A program made the position numbers and the translations under genes. From Nereocystis luetkeana (taxonomy: Eukaryota > Sar > Phaeophyceae > Laminariales > Laminariaceae): DNA of 64,000 nt. Under the pieces are notes generated by a model. That model saw only the letters and a program-made list of their open reading frames with translations, made no database searches and was not told where the DNA came from. Shown here one piece after another: positions 30,831-41,816 of the stretch (the first letter of the stretch is position 1; each line of letters begins with the position of its first letter). Location: NCBI GenBank assembly GCA_031213475.1, contig JARUPZ010000026.1:3304823-3368822 (forward strand), in the 5' to 3' direction.

Positions 30831-32490
30831 ATGTTCTTCTACGAGTGTCACAAATCTCGTATATATTTTGTACCTGGTTACTGCAGTAGGTACGAGAGGC
30901 TATGTACCAGTACAGCAGTAGCAGTAGTCTACTATCAACACTGCCCCCACTGCTGTTGGCGTATATACTCGTACCAGGTACTCGTGCTGCTGCTGTGTAC
31001 CTGTCCACGCTTATCACGGAACTGATTACCGTCTCGAGTGCAAGTGGATGGGCACAAAAGTAAGAGAGTATCTCTGCGTCGGTTCCCTTCATGCTACTCG
31101 TACTTGTACTGCTGTGTTGGATTTGAAACAAGTTTTAGGGGATAAACTACCAGTAACATCGTAGAGCAGCACACGACAAACTGCAACAGCCAACGGCAGT
31201 ACCCCCTACGAGTGGTACTTGAAATTACTGCTTGTGGACTTGTGGATTTGTGGACTTATTTTTGGAGTGGACCAATGCGTTGGGATGGACATTTACCATC
31301 AAGAATTATCAAACAGATAAACTCCTGTTCGGTTGGTGTCGTTGGTGATGTGGTGCACGACGTACAGAAAATACCAGGTCCAAGTTTCAATGTTCAACGA
31401 GCAAACGCCGGTGTTCAATGCGCGAGGCGACGGACACACTCACACAAAGCGCAGGCACAGGAAGCAGAAGAAAACAAAGCACTCGACGAGTGCTCGGTAC
31501 TCGGTGGCTGGTATTATATTGGTAGTACGTCGTACGCAGCAGCGGTAGCAGCAGGAGGAGTCAACCGAAGTACGATAAACAAAAAAATCGGAAAAATAAT
31601 TTCGAAGTAGTTTGACGGCGCAGGCACAGCCAGGGCACACGCCACAAAGCAGTACACAGCCACTTGATTTTAGAGGCACTACCAGCGAGCAGCACCAGCG
31701 CACCAGCGCACAAATGCCCCCGACTCGTGTACAAGAAACTCGAAAAAAAACTGCGGAAAAGTGTAGATGCTGGTTATTTATGCAGGCAACGACGCGGGAT
31801 TTTGCAGGATGTGAGAACGACACTGCTGGCTGAGATTTGTACGGCCGATCGAGCAGTAGATTCGCAACGAACACACACACCGATAGTCTACATGTATGCC
31901 GCAGACACATACTTAGGGTAGCGCGACCGGTGGGGCGATGCGATGAACGGAGCTGTGCTCCACATACGCTGTGTGCTGTGCCAGCTTTTCGGGCGAGACG
32001 GCGGTTTGTCGTAGAAAAGCAGAGGCTGGATGCATCAATCAATTCGAGCAAATAAATAGGAACTACTACTGACTGCTGTGTAGGAGGAACATCTCCTGTA
32101 TAGTATGATCGTATCATACCAATAAATACAGAAGGAGCGAAACACGAGCACCGAGTATAAAACTCGACCTCCAACGACCAGGCTGTCACCATCGGCTTCT
32201 TGTACCAGGTCCGCCTGAGATATGCTCGTTGGAGAGGGGCGACCCCAGACGGGCAAGCCAGCTATTAACAGAGGCCAGAGGCATGGACGGCCCTGCTCTG
32301 CAAAACCGCGATAGGGGAATAGTGCTGTACAATAACTACCAGGGTATCGTACAACGTCATTCCCACATCGTGAAACATGCCCGAATTGCGATACCTTGGG
32401 AATACGATGAAAAACAACACACCAGCGAGCGGCATTTTACGCGAAAAAATATGAAAATCAAACAACGCACCAAGCCTTTTTATTTTTCAC
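30831..32490. other. Intron 1 sequence, no exon recognised
   Basis: Long minus-strand frames (for example 31440-32192) show no hydrophobic helix or domain in phase with exons 1 and 2. Many TACCAGGTA / ACGAGTA / CAGCAGTA words occur between 30870 and 31000. Confidence 0.35.
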
Positions 32491-32494
32491 TCAC

Positions 32495-32709
32495 ACGAGA
32501 GAGATCTGGCGAACGCAGTAGGGCGGCCACGAACGGCACTTCCAGAGGTGCCCCACCGCGAGCAGCACGAGGATCTGGTAGAACGACGTGACCCCGAGGT
32601 GGGCGTAGTCGGGGCCCTGGAGCGAGGTCCACAGGTCATCGTCGTCGGCGAAGTCCTCGCTGCTGTCAAACCTCAATCCTCGATGCCACACCAGTTCGTC
32701 TTTCCACAT
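32495..32709 (-). CDS. 7TM-RGS exon 1: N-terminus and TM1
   Basis: I place the start at the ATG at 32709 (context CTCACCATG). The frame is open further upstream to a possible splice site, so an earlier exon is not excluded. The exon encodes 71 residues plus two bases: an acidic N-terminus (SSEDF then four Asp), then a hydrophobic helix (QILVLLAVGHLW) and a basic loop KCRSWPPYCVRQ typical of intracellular loop 1. The donor is GTGAGT at 32494-32489, phase 2. There is no signal peptide, which is common for receptors with short N-termini. Confidence 0.7.
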
Positions 32710-33519
32710 GGTGAGGATATGATATTTGATAGCGTATGCCTTGGTTCTTTGGCAAGCTTTCGACGGAAAAAGCGCCCTCTCTCTCTCTCTCCCTCCCCCT
32801 CTCTCTCTGTCTCTCTATCCCCCTCTTCTCTCTTAGATACGCCTGAGAGATGCGAATACAGCCACTCTCCTTGATGCAGTCGCGGGCTCGCGAGCACCAC
32901 CTGAAAAAAAAAACCCCGACGTAGACTGGGCGGCCTTCCGTTTCCTGCGGAGGTTGAGCGTGTGGCTGGCTTCCTTTGATGACACCTGCTCTCTATGTTT
33001 GACGAATTCCGCGAAGTTTAGGTTTGTGTGTACCACGTGCGTGTGCTCGTGGTGCTCGGTTTTCAAAACAAGACAGGATGGAATCTTTGAATTTTAGTTT
33101 CAAAAGAGCTAAAAAAAAAGGCGAGGAAAAAACAAGTTGTCGTACACCTCCTGCTGCTGCAATTATTTAAGTCCGAGCCTACCAGGTACCTGGTATGCAT
33201 TTTCTCCATAATAGGTTGGTGTGTTTGTATAGATAGCACATGAAGCTGTCTGCGTACGACTCACGCACGCATATAATAGATGGGGTGCGTATAGCGTACG
33301 AGTTATTAATAGTGCATGCTCTTATGCGAGTACCTTCTTCGTTCGTCGAGTCGTCGATCTAAAAACCCTCCTAGCCCTAACGCTGTAGCCCTAGCCTAGC
33401 CCAACGTGATATACATCCTACAACCCGGACCCCTGAGGCGATCCACAGATATTATTCTGATTCTCGCTACCAGGTACCTGGTACATATTTTGGAAAAAAC
33501 AATAACGTATCTTGAGGTA

Positions 33520-33610
33520 ATAACCTTTTAAAACCGCAGTCCCGTATTGGGGACAAACCCGTCAAATTATAATTAGTTTGCCCCCAAAACGGGACTGCAT
33601 CCCTAAAAGT
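33520..33610. mobile_element. M1 foldback MITE
   Basis: AACCTTTTAAAACCGCAGTC and GACTGCATCCCTAAAAGT arms. Confidence 0.7.
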
Positions 33611-34144
33611 GATGCTACCAAAAAATAAACAAAATAAAAATAAACGTGCTATGTCCGAATATGCATCGTGCCGAAAGTTACGCCGCTTTTATGTACCTAC
33701 CTGGTAGGGTCTTGGATAATTCAATCATACATACGAGTACGTACCAAAACAAGTTGTTCTTGTGTTTGTGCTATTTTTATTTTATACGTACCATCTCTCT
33801 ATCTTCTCGTGTGCTATATCTATACTGTATACTTTCGGCGGCAAGTCAGAAGGGCGTGAGTTAGCTACATTCAATGAAAATCGACGAGCAGTGGGAATGC
33901 TGAACCCTATGCGCGACAAAAAGTAAAGGCACGCATCGGGGGGGAGAAGGGACGACACCTTTGACCACGGCTTGTCCAGAAGATCGCCGAGGGTAAAACC
34001 TCCTACGACGAGCTAGGAAAGTAAAAGCGATTCAAAAAAAGAGAAGAAAGTACATACAGCACTTACTTGATCGAGGAGAATCTTTACGTACCAGGTATAC
34101 TCGAACAGCAGCAGTAAAACGACACACATCTGTATAGAAAAGCA

Positions 34145-34275
34145 TCTATTAATATTTATCTTGTTGTTGTTGTTCTCACATGAACTCATCGCCACAACAA
34201 TACAATGCAGTCCGTGGTCGCAGGGCAAGCTCCAATAACTCTGGAGGAGGAGTGGAAGAAATACCTCGGTAAAAA
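34145..34275 (-). mobile_element. R4 repeat with (CAA)n tail
   Basis: On the plus strand: TTGTTGTTGTTGTTCTCACA, CAATGCAGTCCGTGGTCGCA, then GGAGTGGAAGAAATACCTCG. Minus-strand copy of the 24855-24990 repeat. Confidence 0.55.
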
Positions 34276-35096
34276 AATAAAACAAGCAAAGGGTAGTACA
34301 CACGATAACTGAAGCACATCTACTACACCTCAGACAAAACATAAAAAAAGGAGGTCTGCCCGCTATGGACTGCTGGCTGTGGATGATACGTACCAATCAA
34401 TGGTGTTTTTTTATTTTTGACGACGTGAACAGGATGAAAGAACAAATCACGACGAGGAGACGAGGAGGTGCGCGCGTCTCGAGTCTCGCTTGATGGATGA
34501 CTCTAGAAAAGGTACAATGTCATACCATCATCTTTTCTTGTATGAGTAGAATAGTACAAGGTATTAAACAGTAGATACCGGTGTTGATATGGAGATGCTT
34601 GAGATATAGCAGGTACGAGTACCGACCGGTATAGATAGATGCCTGAGAGACGCCATAGTAGTACTCGTACGAAAAAACATTATGTTACCTGGCGACCAAG
34701 GAAAAACAATACCGGTCGTACTTACAGCTATCCATGATCTGCGCATACATATATATATGTTCCGCACATACAAACAAGGACCAGTCAATCAATCAATCTC
34801 ATCATCAGGATCTTGTCATGAATCATCATGATGACCAAAACAAGTTGCACCCATTGTGAAGTATGTGGAATAATTCGATGGGCGGGCGACGGCGACGGGC
34901 GTATGGCCGGGCGGGGGACCACGGGCTGCTGCTATTTTTCACTACGTCACAATCTGTAGTCATGGTCTCGCACGATAAAACACTCGTACGAAGCAGTTTT
35001 TGGTCGTTGTCCGTGGTGGAGATATTTCGGAGCTCTATTTCGGATATGGATTATCATTATTTACCTACCCCGGGTTGCCTCTCCAAGTCAGAGATT

Positions 35097-35222
35097 GACG
35101 AAGAAGAGAAGGAGGAGGAGGAGAGGAGAGGAGGAGAGGAGAGGAGAGAGGAGAGGAGAGAGGAGAGGAGAGAGGAGAGGAGAGGAGAGGAGAGAGGAGA
35201 GGAGAGGAGAGGAGAGGAGAGG
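35097..35222 (+). repeat. Purine minisatellite (GAGAGGAGA)n
   Basis: Repeats of GAGAGGAGAGAGGAGAG continue for about 125 bp, giving Glu/Arg-only frames on one strand and Ser/Leu-only frames on the other. Confidence 0.9.
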
Positions 35223-35651
35223 AACAAACTGATGATGTGCGCGTGTGCTCGTAGCTCGATCACAACCTAAAAATGCTACAAACTTACTACCAGGTATTTA
35301 ATACTATACTACCACCCTCTGAGCACCTGATACAAAAACAACACAAACAGCAGTAGTAAAACTGTGCTGCTAAGCTGCTGCTGCAGCTTGCCGTACTTCT
35401 TCTGAGTGCTTGTTGGTATATAGATGTAATTGGTGGCTCGAGGTAACTGCTACTACTGCTGTATATGGATTGGAGTTGGTTGATTCAGGGCCGCTCGTAC
35501 TACCCGTACTATTTCCCCTTTCATCAACGGCATGTGTTGTGCATACAGCACCACCAGCAGTAGTACTACTCCATTTTTCGACTGCCACAGCCCACCGTGA
35601 AAGGGCCAAGTGCTCCTCCCTGCATTCATTAGCCAGTTACATATTATACCC

Positions 35652-35960
35652 CCATTGATGTCTCTGGAAGTGGCCCCACCGGAAAATAAGAACTCATTGA
35701 AACTGTCATCCACGTGCAAGTACGCCTCACAGACAAACGGCTCTTATTATTTTTTCTTATAAAAAATAGCAAGAGATGCAGTCCGCCGTTCATGCGACTC
35801 GCCGAACGCCTCACCGCGCTTCGCGCTTGGTGCAAGCAAAATACCCGCCTGGTCGGTGAAAACCCGACGTGCTCCGTTCCGGCGTTGTGGGGGTGCGAGG
35901 GTCTACGGCAATACGATTACGGCCATCATGCATGATAATATCAAGTGCACCCCCCCCCCC
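35652..35960 (+). mobile_element. SINE-C, 5' truncated
   Basis: Starts in GATGTCTCTGGAA and ends ATGATAATATCAAGTGCAC plus C run. It has an extra TTATTATTTTTTCTTATAAA insertion around 35744-35770. Confidence 0.7.
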
Positions 35961-36604
35961 CGCCTTAACTAACTAACCACACACCTATTTTTCCTATAAC
36001 ATTGAACACCCCCCCCCCCCGGCCGGATCGTCATTATTACTTCTGCTCCTCTCCGGACACCCTAGCGGTGTCGTACAGCATTACTGCAGTGCCATACCAT
36101 GTGTTCCCTGGTCTGGGTGTATTTCTGAACCCGCTGGACCTGTAATGATTGCCTTATTCCGGTCTTTTTTTGTCATTCTTTTTCCTCAGTCTGTTCGTAC
36201 CGCTAATACTGCTGTATGAATGGGGGCGGCTGGAGCGGGGGAAACGGCGGGAGGAGATAGGGCGGCGCCCCCGCTAGCAGGTGGGGGGAGGGAGAGAGGG
36301 ACAGGGAGGACGGGGGGGGCAGGAGAAGCGGGGGGAACGGCGGGACAGGGGGGAGCGGGAGGTGTGCAAGTAGCTGAGAGAACAAGCGGAGCAGGGTGAC
36401 TGTGGAGAGAGCGGGGAGCGGAGAGAGCACGGCGGACCGAGGGATCGAGAGGGATGGAGAGGACGGGAGAGGCGGGGACGGGTAGAAGGAGCGAAGCTAG
36501 CGGAGAGGGGGGGGGGTATAGGGAAAGGTAGAGGAGAAGCGGAAACCGGAGGAACGCGAACTAGTGGTGGAGAGAGAGGCATCGGGAGAGGAAGAGACAA
36601 AGAA

Positions 36605-38975
36605 GTGACGAGAGATGAGCAGAGAACGACAGGGGGCATCAGACACCAAACGGCGAGGCTCCGGCAGGAGGATCTCCCAGGTCACAGGGGAGGAGAACGA
36701 ATCGTCGACGGGCCGGACGCGTTCCCGCCAGGGTTCTGGCAGCTCTTCCTGCAGTCGAGCCTCACTGCGTTGGGGGAAAAGTGCCGGCCGGTCTGCGTGG
36801 GTATGACATGGAGGAGGCTCATCACCGCAGGGGCTATGCGACAGTGGCGACCGCGGTTGGAGGAGGTAAACCGAGAGGTGAAGCAGTTTGGGGTCGCCGT
36901 ACTCGGAGGAGTGGAGCATGTGGGATTGAGGGCTAGGATGCTACACGGGACGGGCAACTGGCTTGTTCTCGCGGACTGCTCCAACGCCTTCAACACCGTA
37001 AAAAGGATGGCGGTGCTAGAAGAGGTGGCAAAATGCGTGCCAGCGCTCACGCCTTTAGTGGCCAAGTGCTCCGGCACAAGACCAGCCGACGTGTTTTTCC
37101 GGATGGACTCAGGAGAGGCCAGGACGATCGCTTGCCTCAGCGCTGTCCAGCAAGGGGATCCCATGGGACCTGCAATGTTCTGCCTGGCGTTACGACCGGG
37201 ACTGAAGCGATTCCGGCAGGAATTCGAGAGAGAAGGAGTGGAAGCCTTCGCGCACATGGGCGATATCTCTCTCGGCCTTACAGGGATCACGGCCAACACG
37301 ATTAGAGCATTCGCCTTCCTCCGACGAGAGCTAGAGGATATCGGCATTGTGGTCAACGCCGCCAAAACAGTGGCACTACCACCAAAATGGCACGCCCCGA
37401 AGATGGAGGAGATTTCGCTCCTTGAAAGCGTTGAGGTCCGCGTCGTAGACGAAGGAGGGGTGACGGTGGTGGGTGTCCCGACCGGCACGGAAAAGTACGT
37501 GCAGGGGCGAGCAATGGAGGTAGTGAGGGATGGGGGCGCCGACCACCTTGTGCGCTGCCTCGCTAACATGCCCGACAAACAGGCGGCGGCCCTGATCACC
37601 GTTGAATCTCTCGGGCAACGGATGAGTTACCTCGAAAGGGCTCTGGACCCGGCGTTGTCCCTCGAAGCATTTAAAAAACCGACAATGGGGCGCAATGGGC
37701 GTACGAGAAAATCCTCAAACTACCGGGAGCGGCGGAGGCACAACCGTTTTTCCAGGAGGGGTGCCCGGATAGTCGGCTGACTCTCAAAACTTACCAGTAA
37801 GCCCAAGCACGCCTATCTACGCGAGCGTGAGGGTTAGGGCTGCCGTCGACAGAAGCAAGGAGAATGTCGGTATCCATCGGGAGCAGACCTCACAGGCCCG
37901 TTAGGCGATAGGTTGGGGAGGGGGCTCCCAGGATCGAGCGTCATTGCTCAGCTGGGAGACAGCTTGCGGGAGATTAGGGATACATGGGGAGTGTCACTGG
38001 GAGCGATGGCGGGCATCGCCCCCGAATCCTGGTTAGAATGCGGCCTAGGCGCAAAGGGGGGACAGGGCCCCAAGACCCCCAGAGACCGACATGCTGGCTG
38101 CATACGACGCCATAACCACGTACTCAAGCAAAGCCCAACAGAAGTTGGGCAAGTTGGTAAACCAACGTCGGCACGCAGCCCACGCCGCCTCGCTGGAGGA
38201 GCTCCCGGAGACAGCACGCCCCTCCGGACCGGGCGACCCGATCTGGGTGGAACCGAAACCAAGGCCCCCGCCAAGGCTCGCTATAGGAGCCTACAGGGGG
38301 CAGGAGCTACGGCATGCCTTCGGGCGAGACCAACGGACTCACTCCGGGTCATACCCGCAGAAGCGTTTGTGGGCATGGGAAGGCGGTTCGTTGGGATAGA
38401 GGAACACGTGGCAGTGAGGTGCCCCTGCTGCGATGCAGGGGACGTGGACACTCGTCACGCGCGCATATGTCCTAGAGCAGGGGCGCTGGTATATCAACAT
38501 CAACCGCTCGTCCACCCGATGCCCCGAAACGTTGAAGCGGCTGGGAATTCCACACCAAGTGGAAAGCGGCGAACCGTTCACCGCAGACCGAAACCTGCGG
38601 ATGGACATTGTCGTCAGGAGAGGAGGCCTACGGGATGCTCCTAATAGGGATTATAGGGAGAAGTCCATCCTGCTGGACGTCACCCATGCGGACCCTCAAG
38701 CGCAGATACACCTGCGAGGAGGCAGCGCCGATCAAGATGGATCAGCTGCTTCTACCTCTGAGGCGCGCAAGCGCCAACACTACGCTCACCCGGGGCATGT
38801 GTCCTTTGACGAACGGAGCCACAAATTTGCCACTTTAGCAGTGGAAAGCTTTGGGCGTCTAAGCTTTGGGCGTCTCGGGGTAGAGGGCAGTGTGTTCATC
38901 GACCAGCTGGCAGCTAGTGTCGTGGGGGGGAGGGATGCTGGGTCGACGGGAAGGAAAGGGCAAAAACGTTTTGTT
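36605..38975 (+). pseudogene. LINE-B retrotransposon: reverse transcriptase and restriction-like endonuclease, degenerate
   Basis: The first frame (36605-37780) holds a non-LTR reverse transcriptase: NWLVLADCSNAFNTVKRM (palm motif A), AVQQGDPMGPAMFCLAL (motif B) and AHMGDISLGL, where (Y/F)xDD would be expected. The first catalytic Asp is Gly, so the enzyme is inactive. After at least two frameshifts come GAGATACLRARPTDSLRVIP, a CCHC cluster (CPCCDAGDVDTRHARICP) and the endonuclease-like end: RMDIVVRRGG, EKSILLDVTHAD, KRQHYA, ATLAVESFG. CCHC followed by (P/M)D..D is the arrangement of RLE-type LINEs (R2/NeSL/Utopia-like). It lacks a 5' end and its 3' UTR. Relatives are at 1216, 45200-48060 and 49040-50190. 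Confidence 0.75.
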
Positions 38976-38976
38976 C

Positions 38977-39153
38977 CGCAGGACAGAGACCTTGATGCCC
39001 GTCTTGTACACAGAGGACATGCCTGATGTTCTCGAGTATTTTCTTGCCAGAGATTTCGACTTCAAACACTACCGCACCCAAAGTTTCATCCCTTTGGGTC
39101 TGACGTGCCTGCGCCTCAGGCCCGCCACGATGAGTACCTCTCTCTACCTTTGA
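38977..39153 (+). CDS. Exon-like ORF ending in a stop, unknown protein
   Basis: Directly after the LINE-B break, TTTTGTTCCGCAG resembles a splice acceptor. The open frame that follows reads TETLMPVLYTEDMPDVLEYF, LARDFDFKHYRTQSFIPLGL, TCLRLRPATMSTSLYL, then TGA. Composition is well balanced and unlike the repeats. I do not recognise the family. It could be the last exon of a plus-strand gene whose intron holds LINE-B, or a gene fragment carried along. Read from its own ATG it would be 52 residues. Confidence 0.35.
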   Translation, partial: RRTETLMPVLYTEDMPDVLEYFLARDFDFKHYRTQSFIPLGLTCLRLRPATMSTSLYL

Positions 39154-39205
39154 CAGACTGAACGAAAGCAGAAGTTTATGGGAAGGGGTTGCCTGGTGTT
39201 ATAAC

Positions 39206-39290
39206 GATTTCCCTGGGCTGGGTAGCAATCGATCGGTACTTTACTACCTATAGCTCAGTAGGTGATGCCTTCACATTTAGGACGAACGAA
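39206..39290 (-). repeat. Small repeat R8 with tRNA A-box look
   Basis: Matches 1790-1862 and 53826-53905 on the other strand (GTTACCTCCTGAGC.., CGATCGATTACYCAGCCCA). On the plus strand it includes TATAGCTCAGTAGGTGATG, resembling a tRNA D-arm, but no B box or cloverleaf follows. Confidence 0.4.
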
Positions 39291-39585
39291 ATCCTCAGGA
39301 TCCTGAATTTTGAAACCCGCCATATTCTCTGAAAAGCATATTATATCTGAAACGCGAGAAAACGGTTTTCTTTACGTCGATGGTAATAGTTTTAGTTTTA
39401 TAAAGCGTGTCACGAAAAATGTTTTTTTTCGCCGATTATTGAGGGTCCTGTGGATGGAGCATTTAGATGTTTCGGTGCACACACGCACACACACGCCGTG
39501 TTCGCCGAAACCCCCGAAAACGTTTTTTTTTCTCTAAAACACCCTAAAGAAATCGTGAAGGTACTCTCTTTTTGAGGGCAAGCTT

Positions 39586-39684
39586 AACCCTTGTAGGACC
39601 GCAGTCAGTCCAAATTTGGGGACAAAACGATTCAAATTCTAGGTAATTTGTCCCCAAAACGGGACTGCGGTCCTAAAAGGGGTA
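39586..39684. mobile_element. M1 foldback MITE
   Basis: AACCCTTGTAGGACCGCAGT and ACTGCGGTCCTAAAAGGGG arms. Confidence 0.75.
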
Positions 39685-40369
39685 ATTTATTGTGGCACTA
39701 TCAACAGATTGAAGAACCATTTCGAAAATTTGCGGTTGTTTTGAAAAACTTACAGCGTTTCACAATCATTCGGGATCCCCGCCTAAATAAAGATTTCGTT
39801 CATCCTCTAAACTTCTACCAGGTAGTTTATTTTTTTTCAGTCTGTTCTTTCGTGCGCATTGTTTGCGCATATTTCTTTCTTTGCCAGAGAGCACGATAAG
39901 ATCCAGTGTGCGTGCTCTGTTCTTGTGGTTTAGCGCGGAGGATCCGTGTGCAAGAATCTTCCCGAAATAAGCGTTACGAGATACGATATATACCTTAGAA
40001 TAGGTGTTGAGTTATGTGAACAATATATCTTGGGGTCATTCAGACTTCTGCGAAATATTGTGACCACACACTTGCAGAAGCCGACACCGTGAGTCTCGTG
40101 ATCTCCGTAAGATCCAGTATATAGTAGTAACGGAGTACCCGGCGGGATTTTTCCAGGAAATGTCAACTCAGTATTAATAGTATAATAGTATCAGGAGGAA
40201 AGTCGTGGTCCGCAGTTCGGAATACTAAATGAGAAAGAAACAACGGGCCATAAACATGTTTCGGAGAAAAACTCATGCATGTATGTGTGTATATGGCAAA
40301 GCACCCACGGGACAGTTATAGATGGGCTTCAGCTATCATGTGTGCTGTTGTTTGCTTGTTTTATTTTTC

Positions 40370-40480
40370 TTCAGAGGTATTTCTTCCACTCCAGAGTTAT
40401 TGCAGCCTGTCCATCTGCGACCACGGACTGCATTGTATTGTGGCGATGAGTTAATGTGAGAACAACAACAACAATAATAG
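40370..40480 (+). mobile_element. R4 repeat with (CAA)n tail
   Basis: CAGAGGTATTTCTTCCACTC, GACCACGGACTGCATTG, GATGAGTTAATGTGAGAACA, then (CAA)4. Second plus-strand copy. Confidence 0.55.
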
Positions 40481-40487
40481 TACACCG

Positions 40488-40772
40488 ATTGCTGTCGCCG
40501 AGAAGCGGCCATACCAGAAAATAACCAATAGTCATTGACGCTGTCATCCATATACAAGAAAATCCGCCTCAACAGCGATTCTTAGTAGGATGCAGCTCAA
40601 CCTTTATACGACACCCCCGACACCTCACGTTTCGCTTTGCGCTCGGTGCAAGCAATGTTTTCCTAGTCTGTGGAAACCCGACGTGTTCCGTCCCGGCATT
40701 GTAGGTCTGCGAGGGTCTATCGTCATACGACTACGGTCATGCATGATACTGAGTACCCCCCCCCCTCCCCCC
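40488..40772 (+). mobile_element. SINE-C, 5' truncated
   Basis: Runs from CGAGAAGCGGCCATACC into the family body and ends GCATGATACTGAGTACC plus C-rich tail. Confidence 0.75.
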
Positions 40773-40854
40773 GCCGAATAAAAACGCATTTGCATGGCCC
40801 AATGGACTTGGCGAAAACGCTGAAACTGCGCGATTTCGTGTAGGTGACCTGAAC

Positions 40855-41299
40855 CTGCCAGAAAGAAGAAAGAGGTATACCAGTAGCCGGGAGGAGGAGA
40901 AAGTAGATGCACAGATGGGCCCGTTTGGCAAAGCAGTAGAGAGTAAAACTCATCTACTACTGTAGTAGGAGAATGTGAAATGCACAAGGACGAACGGGAT
41001 GGGTTAGAGAAGGAGACGAGGGAGATAGACGAATGTGATGTGGAGAGGTTTGGTACACTAGATAGCAGCGAGAAAACGATCGCTATCCTAGGAGATAGAT
41101 GGCGGCCAAAGACGGTGAAACAGGAAAGGGATAAGATAAGCGAAAATAATCTATGTAATATATGAAAACGACGTACTGCGCGCCCGACTGTTGGAGTTGT
41201 CTCTTCTAGGAGTAGGAACGGTGCTCCGTCTCGAAAGGGATACGCGGCCTATGGTCAAATGACTAAGGCAGGCAATAAATGAGTACCCCCCCCCCCCCC
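40855..41299 (+). mobile_element. LINE-A 3' end, degenerate, poly-C tail
   Basis: Diverged copy of 13002-13440: GAGGTATACCAGTAGCCGGG, a damaged CCHC region, GAGATAGACGAATGTGATGT, AAAACGATCGCTATCCTAGG, ending GGCAATAAATGAGTACC plus 13 C. A stop interrupts it near 41163. The C run also borders the next element. Confidence 0.7.
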
Positions 41300-41816
41300 T
41301 ATTATATATAGGTTGGGTTGGCGTCGGTTGGCAATGACACTGTAAAACATGCCGCTCACTACGTGAGCTAAACAACCAGGGTACCGTTTTTTGTTTTTTC
41401 GGCGGTCGCTCACAGCTGGTTGTCGAGTTATAGATCATTTGTGCGAGATAAAGACCCTTTACTCCGCACACATGGGAATGATCGTATCACGTAGGGTTCA
41501 AGGTAAGGCACCCAAGAGGCAGTTACACAGTGCTCCCATCGCTGTCTCTGGAATTGCCAAATTAAATTAACTCATTGAAGCTGTCATCCATATGCAAGCC
41601 CGCCTCACAAGCGGTCCTTAGTAGGATGCAGCTCACCCTTCATGCGACTCGCCGGACATCTCACGGCGCTTCGCGCTTGGTGCAAGCAATGTCTGCCTGG
41701 TCGGTGAACCCATGCTCCGTCCCGGCATTGTAGGGATGCGAGGGGGTCTATGGCCATACGACTACGGCTATGCATGAGATCGAGTACATCTCTCCTATCG
41801 AGTACACCCCCCACTC
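41300..41816 (+). mobile_element. SINE-C, full length
   Basis: The best plus-strand reference copy: 5' end TATTATATATAGGTTGGGTT, then CCGCTCACTACGTGAGC, CAGCTGGTTGTCGAGTTATA, the usual body, and 3' ATCGAGTACACCCCCC. It starts immediately after the C tail of LINE-A. Confidence 0.85.

Larger units (their letters stand above)
12231..32709 (-). other. Gene: 7TM receptor with C-terminal RGS domain (whole span)
   Basis: I assembled this gene from exons on the minus strand, each bounded by AG and GT and joined in matching phase. The product is about 530 residues. It has a short N-terminus rich in acidic residues (22-25 are DDDD), seven hydrophobic segments (roughly 39-57, 73-95, 106-128, 143-165, 186-205, 219-240, 249-275), an RGS domain (about 305-430) and a charged tail. 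Receptor hallmarks are Cys104 before TM3 paired with Cys177 in loop 2, basic RVYRSWK after TM3, and NPIYRY in TM7. RGS proteins speed GTP hydrolysis by G-alpha. Fusion to a 7TM receptor is known from plant AtRGS1 and reported in fungi and protists. It would act at a membrane. Introns range from 237 bp to 3.7 kb and are full of mobile elements. Promoter and 3' end are not defined. Confidence 0.8.
32710..36600. other. Region upstream of the 7TM-RGS gene, no gene recognised
   Basis: A minus-strand segment at 32841-32900 (VVLASPRLHQGEWLYSHLSG) sits behind a good acceptor (ten T, then CAG) and could be a 5' exon, but I cannot join it to exon 1 with confidence. A CT microsatellite is at 32775-32815. 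Two perfect TACCAGGTACCTGGTA palindromes occur at about 33180 and 33470. The rest is repeats annotated separately and a purine-rich tract at 36240-36600. Confidence 0.4.

Noticed and set aside
31440-32192. 250-codon minus-strand frame within intron 1
   Set aside because: It has no hydrophobic helix in phase with exons 1 and 2 and no domain. TM2 was found instead in the 89-bp exon at 29707-29795.
34013-34396. Hydrophobic minus-strand frame considered as an extra transmembrane exon of the receptor
   Set aside because: Its core is the R4 repeat with the TTG run, found at three other sites.
36203-36919. Pro/Ser-rich minus-strand frames
   Set aside because: They read the purine-rich tract at 36240-36600 and the antisense of LINE-B.
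39206-39290. Possible tRNA gene (TAGCTCAGTAGGT)
   Set aside because: There is no B box, anticodon stem or closing acceptor; it is a small dispersed repeat.
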